Made by a program: the position numbers and the translations under genes. A stretch of DNA of 25,209 nt from Fragilaria radians (taxonomy: Eukaryota > Bacillariophyta > Fragilariophyceae > Fragilariales > Fragilariaceae): contig CAAAJI010000370.1 in assembly GCA_900642245.1 (NCBI GenBank), positions 27,108 through 52,316 of the forward strand. The letters run 5' to 3'. Below are positions 19,784 through 25,209 of the stretch, in pieces; positions within the stretch are counted from its first letter, which is position 1, and every line of letters begins with the position of its first letter. The notes under the pieces are model-generated. The model was not told the origin of the DNA, did not search any database, and worked only from the letters and a program-made list of their open reading frames with translations.

Positions 19784-20889
19784 TCTTCACAGACCTTAAG
19801 CTCACCTTTCAATTTTAAATTGTGAATTGTTGCGGTCCTTTTCAAACGGTCAGTTCCGCAATGTCCAATCATTTCGTGAAACTTATTAATGTCAATTGCA
19901 TTAACGGAACTAAGATTGCTTTGAGCGACATAGGCAACAGGGGACTCATTTCCAATCATTTTAATGCCTGAAATGGTTCCACTCAAAGTGTTAATGACCC
20001 TATCAAAGGTGATGGACGCAGATCCTTTAGTTAAACAAATAGAAGTGCCTTTATTGCTGAGGCTAAATCCGTTTTTAATAGCCTTGTTGATACTGAAGAG
20101 ATTAGCACACAACTTAGGAACATACTTTACTTCGTTGATTGTGATGTTCAAAACAGATCCATCAAGTTGAATAACGCAATGCTTAAGACTTCCAACTTTT
20201 GTTGCCATCATGCTGTCGCCATTACCAACAGTGATCTTCTCATCAATGTCATGTATGTTGAACATTCCTTTGGTGGACATACAGTAGTGTCCACACCCTC
20301 CACTGTCACAAATCCAAACGTCATTGCTTAGGGTTCCATTTTTCAAAGTAGCTGTGAACACAACATCTTGTGGCTCATAGTTTTGCCGGTTACTAATACC
20401 GTTATTATTACTGGGATTGATGCTGTTTTGTGCTTCCTTCTTCTTCAACTTGAAACAATTCTTCTTTTCATGTCCTGTATTGCAACAATACGAACAAAAA
20501 ATTCCACCACCGCTTGAATTACCGTTATTTCCACTATTGTTGAATGCGCAATATTTGCATTGGAACAACTTGTGGCCAAGCTGTCCACAATTTCGACACT
20601 TTCCTTTGAACTGTCCTCCAAACAAGGCATGTTCCTCCAGCACTTCTCCTTCAGCTTTACTATTGTATAATCTTTCAAAACGTAGGCTTAATTCTCCTCT
20701 AATTTCTTCAACAGTCAGTGGTCTTTCACTATCTCCAACTCTTCTTTCCATCATAGCCAACTGAAGCTCATAATCCGAAGTGAGATTATTTAAAATGTGA
20801 ATCATGAATTGATTCTCAGAAATGCTTGATTGCATTGTCTCAAGCCTGACACGAAGGTCTTCTAACTCCATAATACAAATCTCTGGATC
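19699..20889 (-). pseudogene. Copia gag C-terminus, protease and integrase zinc-binding region
   Basis: From the ATG at 20871 the frame has the gag C-terminal part (ENQFMIHILNNLTSDYELQL, copia-type UBN2 region) and two zinc knuckles, CRNCGQLGHKLFQC and CSYCCNTGHEKKNC, both CX2CX4HX4C. Next comes the aspartic protease site WICDSGGCGHY, and then the pre-integrase HHCC region (HEMIGHCGTDRL...CEDCALAKAR). It encodes nucleocapsid and the enzyme that processes the polyprotein. A TAA on the element strand at 20892-20890 separates it from the gag start. It overlaps the integrase frame by 85 bp because of the frameshift near 19756. Confidence 0.88.
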
Positions 20890-20900
20890 TTAACCTTTCT

Positions 20901-21314
20901 TCAAGGAGAGTTCTCTGAATTGCTTCTCAATTTAACTAGAGTAGGGGCAGAAACAGGCTCATACTTGTTCTTGAGCTTTTCACAAGCAGCAGCTGCATTC
21001 CCATCAGGATGGTCCTTAGTCTTGCAGCTTTTAATAATATTAAAAGCCGATTTTCCACTACTAGTCTTCACACCTATTGATAGAATGAGCTCTGTGTATG
21101 CAATCTCATGCAATTCGATGATTCTAGATTTCTCCTTTCCTATATCTGACAAACTATCAATCTCTTCATCCAAACTTGGGATTATCAATCTTCCCAACAA
21201 AAGATCCTTGAAACCAAACCTCTTGACCTTGGAAAGTAACTTCTCACACCAAACTGGCCACTCATCAACCTTTCCACAGAAAAGGATCACTCTAATCGTG
21301 TTTAAATCAGTCAT
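20901..21314 (-). pseudogene. Copia gag N-terminus
   Basis: ATG 21314-21312 starts MTDLNTIRVILFCGKVDEWP, typical of copia gag with the FxGxxxxW start of the conserved region, followed by about 125 residues to ...APTLVKLRSNSENSP. The next expected residues, QFRELSLKKG, are in another frame because one A is missing near 20923-20926. This is the first protein-coding segment after the 5' LTR, with about 90 bp of leader. Gag would form the virus-like particle. Confidence 0.8.
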
Positions 21315-21405
21315 CTTCGACCTGAAACAATGAGTGCCAACAAAAACAAGGGTTAAACTGAATAAAGTAGTCTCAAATAGACGTGCTATAGGTACCCACG
21401 CTTAA

Positions 21406-21631
21406 ACTTGAAATGTTGTCTATACAGTCCAGAACAACTACAAAGACGGTAGAAGCTTCAAAGAGATTCAAGTCAAAGTTGTAATGACTAAAAATATTCC
21501 ACTTAAACTATCGCTAATACGTAGTAGTTCTCATCACTGTTCTCACATAATAAATAAATAGTATCCCTAATGGATAACCATAAACAATCACAAATATATT
21601 TGAACGTAAGGGATAACTCCAAATTCCAATA
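21406..21631 (-). repeat. 5' LTR of the copia element
   Basis: It is the direct-repeat partner of 16961-17184. It has a 3-bp insertion (CACTGTTCTCAC for CACTCTCAC) and a one-base loss in an A run. The promoter and polyadenylation signals of the element should lie here, but I cannot place them. Confidence 0.85.
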
Positions 21632-21637
21632 AACATT

Positions 21638-21813
21638 CTTGGAATTCTACTCGTATAACTCTTGATTAGCATTCTTTGTAAAAAATTCCGATTCTTTTTT
21701 GACCGAAAGGACAAATTTATCTTGAGAAAACCATCTTCAATGAATTCACGAACAAAATGATGATGTGTGTCCATGCGCTTATGTTGATTGCCAGTCAAAG
21801 CATTTTCTGTCAA
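21638..21813 (-). pseudogene. Ty1/copia RNase H C-terminal relic (sister of 10147-10341)
   Basis: RMDTHHHFVREFIEDGF aligns with 10147-10341 and with the RNase H end of the larger element. It starts immediately beyond the right end of the inserted copia element and continues the sequence interrupted at 16960. Confidence 0.72.
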
Positions 21814-21964
21814 ATAACTGGGACATCAAACTTTTGGGCTTTAGTTGTTAATGACTACTCAAGCTTTTGTGTGTCCATGTGCTTATTTTGATTGCCAGTC
21901 AAAGTATTTTCTGTCAAATAACTGGGACATCATACTTTTGAGTTGTTAATGACTACTCAAGCTA
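21765..21964 (+). repeat. 104-bp tandem duplication in copia relic
   Basis: The stretch from GTGTGTCCATGCGCTTAT to TAATGACTACTCAAGC occurs at 21765 and again from 21869, with a few changes and a small deletion (TTTTGAGTTG for TTTTGGGCTTTAGTTG). Block 1 has a single copy, so the duplication is specific to block 2. Confidence 0.8.
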
Positions 21965-22787
21965 GCTGATGGGATTGATTGATGAGTTGAAACAGTTGCA
22001 GAAGACTGTAAATTTCTAAGGTTGGATGATGCTGGAGAAAATTTTGTGCTTGAAATAACATGTAAGCAGCAACATCTTGGGATGCAGTTTGTGCTTAGTG
22101 GTCTAAGAACCCATCAACAAAATGGCAAGGTAGAGAGAAAGTTCCAAACCCTCTATGGAAGAATCCGGACAAAGCTTAATGACTCGCGAATTGTGGCTGA
22201 AGTTCGAGATGGGCTCTGGGCAGAATGTGCATCTACAGCATCATTTTATTAGTATAGAATTGTCAACAAGGAGACACAACAATTACCATTAAAAATGATG
22301 TACAACATTCAGTTTAAAGGCTTTAAAAATTTAAGAACATTTGGTGAAATGTGTGTTGTAATGGCTAAGAAAACAATTCAGGGAAAATTGAATGACAGCG
22401 AAACTGTTGGTTTATTTGTTGGATATAATGATAATCATGCAAATGATGTTTACAGGATATTCAACATTAAAATCTAACAAATCATCAAGTCAGGAGAGTT
22501 AGTTTTGCTTAATTTTAGTTAAATTGGAATAAATCAAAAAAAAACAACAGTCAGCCTCAAGATGTTGTCAACACTTACGATACAGAAGCTATGACAGAAT
22601 ATGCTAGTGATTTAGCTGAGCCAGAGGATGCAGCTCTAGATGATGCTCAAATCAGGAAGCAAAACAAAGCTTTAAAACAAATTTCAAAGTTGAAAAGCTG
22701 GTTTAATCCTGATGCATCAAAATTCCTCAAAAAGCAAAATTCGGGTAGGGAAATGATCGTAGAAATAGCTAGGGGTTAGGGGGTGGG
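21965..22787 (+). pseudogene. Ty1/copia integrase relic (sister of 10350-11236)
   Basis: It reads DDAGENFVLEITCKQQHLGM, HQQNGKVERK, FGEMCVVMAKKTIQGKL and VGYNDNHANDVYRIF, nearly the same as block 1. It keeps CGA (Arg) where block 1 has TGA, so it is slightly less decayed there, but other stops remain. It ends SKLKSWFNPDASKFLKK, which matches RLESSFNPDATQV of the larger element, then the G-rich motif. Confidence 0.82.
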
Positions 22788-23109
22788 GGTTAGATTTTGC
22801 ATGTAATATGTTTGAGATCCGGAAAGTTTCGAGCAAACATACCATCACTATAAAATCGATAAGAAAATTAAGTGGCGCCATGATATTTGAAAGAGTTCAA
22901 AGAAATGAAAGCCAAAGGAGTTGGGGGAGAATTTGAGAAAATGGAGATTCCCAAGAGACGAAACTGTAGCAAAAATAAGAGGATTTTTAAATGAAATGAA
23001 ACGGAATTTTTCGAGCTCAAATTCCTGGAGTGGATTTTCGGAAAAGTAATGTGCTTGTTATAAATGATGTGATATTTCAAATTCTTTTGTTCACATTGTG
23101 AACCTGGAA
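22788..23109. other. Spacer without recognisable genes
   Basis: It is unique sequence after the block 2 edge. It lies between the integrase relic and the RT relic of what was probably a single plus-strand element. I see no motif in it. Confidence 0.5.
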
Positions 23110-23700
23110 TTTATTCAGAAAAGCGATAAATATTGAAATGGCTATTCTAAATGGTAATCGTAAGGAGTCAATCTTTAAGGAAATACCATTTATGGCCTTA
23201 TCGAATCTGCAAGGGAGTTTTATAATAAACTTGTTTTGTCATTGAAAGGTTGTGGTTTCAAGGGAAGAGCTTTTTACCCTTGCTTGTGGATAAAACATTC
23301 CAACTACAGAAATGTCATGGTTGTTGTGTATGTCAACAACTGTCTTGTTGTGGGAAACAATGCAGGGATTCAAGAATTGATGAGATGCCTAAAGAAGTGT
23401 GATTACAAGGTTACTGATTAGTGAAGTTGCAAGATTGAGATCAATTAATCAGCTAAAAAAACTTATGTCATGCAACTATACCTGAGTATAAGTCTAATTG
23501 ATAAATTTGGGAAGAAGTCAAAAATTTGTACCAGACATGTTGACATCAGGTATTACTTTGTTCGTGAACACATTTGTTGATAACTTATCAAAATCGTATT
23601 TGTAAAGTCTTGCGATAACAATTCTGATGTCTTTACAAAAATGTGAGTAAGAATGCTGAGATAAAGCAAGTAAACAATTTCTTAGGGAGAATGGAACTTT
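23110..23700 (+). pseudogene. Ty1/copia RT and RNase H relic
   Basis: INIEMAILNGNRKESIFKEI matches the RT segment NVETVFLHGDLQEEIYMNI. Then SAREFYNKLVLSLKGCGFK and VVVYVNNCLVVGNN follow, the latter with the catalytic YVDD changed to YVNN. After a large internal deletion, RHVDIRYYFVREHI and VKSCDNNSDVFTKM (23525-23650) match the RNase H C-terminus. It is probably the downstream half of the plus-strand element whose integrase is at 21965-22787. Confidence 0.8.
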
Positions 23701-23704
23701 CGAA

Positions 23705-23900
23705 TGATTGAGTATTGATAGGTAGGGTTTTGCATTGCATTACCAATATTCTTTAATTGTAGGTTAGTTTAATTTATGGGAGAATAAGCAAGGTTAATTG
23801 TTGTACGTGAGAGCAGTGATGAGAAGAAATTCTAACTTGCAATAGAACTAAATTGATTAAATAAAAAATACAATTTAATTGTGAAGAGGCTCTCTAACAA
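23705..23900 (+). repeat. Possible degenerate 3' LTR of the plus-strand copia relic
   Basis: Around 23800-23860, GTGAGAGCAGTGATGAGAA and TTGCAATAGAACTAAATTG resemble GTGAGAGTGATGAGAA and TAGCAATAGTTTAAGTGG on the element strand of the LTRs at 16961 and 21406. The position, just after the RNase H end, is right for a 3' LTR. Both borders are unclear. Confidence 0.35.
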
Positions 23901-24109
23901 ATGCAATGGTACATTGGCTCACATGTCAGCACAGAGCAAGTCCAAGAGGGTCACACATGACAAGAATAAAGTCATATACAATTCTGGCCTTGTTATTTAC
24001 ATAGCTAAACAATTTATTCGGAAGGAATAAAAGTTGGGAGAGGTAACAAGACAATGGCAACAACAGGTGGAAACCTAATATTTATACTATACAGCAGAAA
24101 TCTGGCAAA

Positions 24110-24290
24110 AAGTACATTGTTGTAATTGAAACGGATTCCAAAGTGTATATCCTTAAAGGATTGTTTGACTGTTCCACCAAATATCCCATGAACGTGCACG
24201 TAGTTTCACGATTCAATAACTGTATCTGAATCCGATATTTAGTGGTTAATACTCGCATCTGTCCAAAGGTCTTCAAGCTAGATCTAATAG
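24110..24290 (-). pseudogene. Ty1/copia integrase C-terminal relic
   Basis: The minus frame SLKTFGQMRVLTTKYRIQIQ then LLNRETTCTFMGYLVEQ aligns with SLRSFGEIGVVTTKDNIQGK then LKNRETPCMFVGYSAHR of the larger element. It is isolated, and it lies in the opposite orientation to the adjoining plus-strand relic. Confidence 0.68.
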
Positions 24291-24399
24291 CCCCTGATAG
24301 AGTCATATGGCTTGGATTTTGAAGGATGTTACGTTGGATAAGTTGGCAGCAGTACTTGCATAATTGTTCAATATGGCACGGATTCATGTCTTTTCAATT

Positions 24400-24550
24400 C
24401 CAAACCTATTCAGTACGAAAAAAATGAACTTGATTTCCTTTACTTCTTTTAATACTACAACAGATACCGATCATCAAAATTCTATCTTGATTCCATTGGA
24501 ACAAAAGACACGGATCAAATTTATTCTCCTAAAATCCAGAATTTGTGTTA
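24400..24550 (-). pseudogene. Ty1/copia RT relic
   Basis: On the minus strand, ENKFDPCLLFQWNQDRILMI followed by GICCS aligns with ENKSDPCLLSKWYHNNIIII followed by GVYVD just before and into the RT active site. The active-site residues are not preserved. On this strand it precedes the integrase relic at 24110-24290, the reverse of the normal order, so the two are separate fragments or rearranged. Confidence 0.6.
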
Positions 24551-24650
24551 CACGATTATTTTCTATGGAACCAATCAGTATCATCATTAAAATGATTTGT
24601 AGCTTTCTTGCAACCCAGGCTTGCGCGTGGAACCGAATTTAAGGTTTTCA

Positions 24651-25209
24651 ATCTGCCCAGCTCCCCTTTGTGTCCTGAAGTTCATAACAAGACGTAGAGT
24701 CGTTGGGAATGGAATAGATAGAGATGGGTGGAGAAGACATTGCTAGTGAAGGACAGTAGAAGTCATCACAATGCCGAAAATTTCACTATAAAATAAGTCG
24801 AGTTAGAGTAACATAGCTAGTTAGGGGTAATTGAATTGCTGAAAAAAAGCGAAGTACAGAATCATTCGGGGCTACAAATAGCGTAATGAAAAACATTATA
24901 GATTTATGATGAGTGTTCAAAGATTATGATGCTTAAGTAGACGTTAGTTGAATTGAACAATTTGTTGTTAATTGTCGATTGTTTCTTTTTGACTAGCACT
25001 ATACACCAATAGTCCAAAACGTCTACGTACTAGTAGACAATCAAAGTCAGTGTTCATCTGTAATAAGTCATTCATTCACGTTCAAGTGGGAAAAGCTTTC
25101 ATGGTTGTGCCTATAATTTTTTAATTTATTTAAATTCTTGAAAGGGGATACTAAACGTGTTTTCTTCCTACTTTTTCAATGGAAGACAGAGGTAAGATCT
25201 TACTCATAT
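24651..25209. other. Spacer without recognisable genes
   Basis: It is AT-rich and I see no coding content. GTCTACGTACTAGTAGAC at 25021-25038 is a short inverted repeat (6-bp arms), too small to interpret. Confidence 0.5.

Larger units (their letters stand above)
16961..21631 (-). mobile_element. Nearly full-length, inactive Ty1/copia LTR retrotransposon
   Basis: Two direct LTRs of about 220 bp bound a minus-strand coding region in the copia order gag, protease, integrase, RT, RNase H (integrase before RT). A polypurine tract abuts the 3' LTR. About 4.1 kb of coding sequence is present, but at least four frameshifts and several nonsense codons prevent a polyprotein. The LTRs differ by roughly a dozen substitutions and two short indels by eye, so it is not a very recent insertion. 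It sits inside block 2, whose paralogous site in block 1 is empty. I could not recognise a standard tRNA primer-binding site next to the 5' LTR. Confidence 0.9.
11246..22787 (+). repeat. Block 2 of the segmental duplication, interrupted by a copia element
   Basis: This block repeats the order of block 1: tail of gene 1, spacer, type A LRR gene, spacer, type B LRR gene, spacer, copia relics. It differs by at least three internal losses (opposite about 2680-4450, 4740-5554 and 7943-8449 of block 1), by the minus-strand copia insertion at 16961-21631, and by an RNase H relic at about 16331-16800 absent from block 1. Similarity to block 1 is uneven: very high in 13508-14726 and 21965-22787, low just after the type B gene. 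Confidence 0.72.

Noticed and set aside
19700..19790. Programmed frameshift between gag-protease and integrase
   Set aside because: The overlap lies inside pol, not between gag and pol. Other shifts and stops occur throughout, so random decay or sequencing error is more likely.
21380..21408. Primer-binding site next to the 5' LTR
   Set aside because: The sequence after the LTR on the element strand (AGTTTAAGCGTGGGTACC) does not match the usual initiator-Met type, and I cannot assign a tRNA with confidence.
23236..23421. Functional reverse transcriptase fragment
   Set aside because: The active-site motif is YVNN in place of YVDD, the frame has no ATG, and the flanking domains are deleted or full of stops.
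24364..24642. 92-codon plus-strand open frame as a gene
   Set aside because: The opposite strand of the same region reads as a copia RT fragment (ENKFDPCLLFQW), so this frame is a shadow.

Overview
The window looks like nuclear DNA of a eukaryotic microbe, most likely a stramenopile alga and possibly a diatom. The grounds are AT-rich spacers, a 70-bp GT-AG intron, Ty1/copia retrotransposon sequence, and a family of secreted plant-type LRR proteins with a Pro/Thr/Lys-rich stalk and a C-terminal Cys cap of the form DCxxIxCDCC. That cap and the PT-rich linkers recall diatom LRR proteins. This placement rests on recognition, not on a search.

Layout. Bases 1-135 are the 3' end of a gene ending in seven tandem PTAEE-type hexapeptides. 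LRR gene 1 (713-2428) is one long open frame of about 19 repeats with no visible ATG. LRR gene 2 (5431-6698, type A) has a good signal peptide but carries a frameshift and two nonsense codons. LRR gene 3 (8412-9594, type B) is the only gene that looks intact: a 17-residue signal exon, a 70-bp intron, then 10 LRRs and the cap. Bases 10147-11236 are head-to-head copia relics.

From 11246 the order repeats. The last codons of gene 1 come first, then a type A pseudogene (12003-13507), a type B pseudogene (14739-15868), and the same copia relics (21638-22787). I read this as a tandem segmental duplication: block 1 is 2409-11245 and block 2 is 11246-22787. In block 2, separate deletions removed the 5' end of both LRR genes. 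A nearly full-length but dead copia element on the minus strand (16961-21631, with two LTRs and a polypurine tract) interrupts block 2. Block 1 keeps the matching empty site. Beyond block 2, bases 23110-25209 hold more copia debris (RT, RNase H, integrase, a possible degenerate LTR) and no recognisable host gene.

Functionally this is an LRR-gene birth-and-death locus. Secreted or surface LRR proteins gain and lose 24-residue repeats, are duplicated as blocks, lose their signal exons, and are invaded by copia elements. At most genes 1 and 3 could still make protein; everything else listed is broken.
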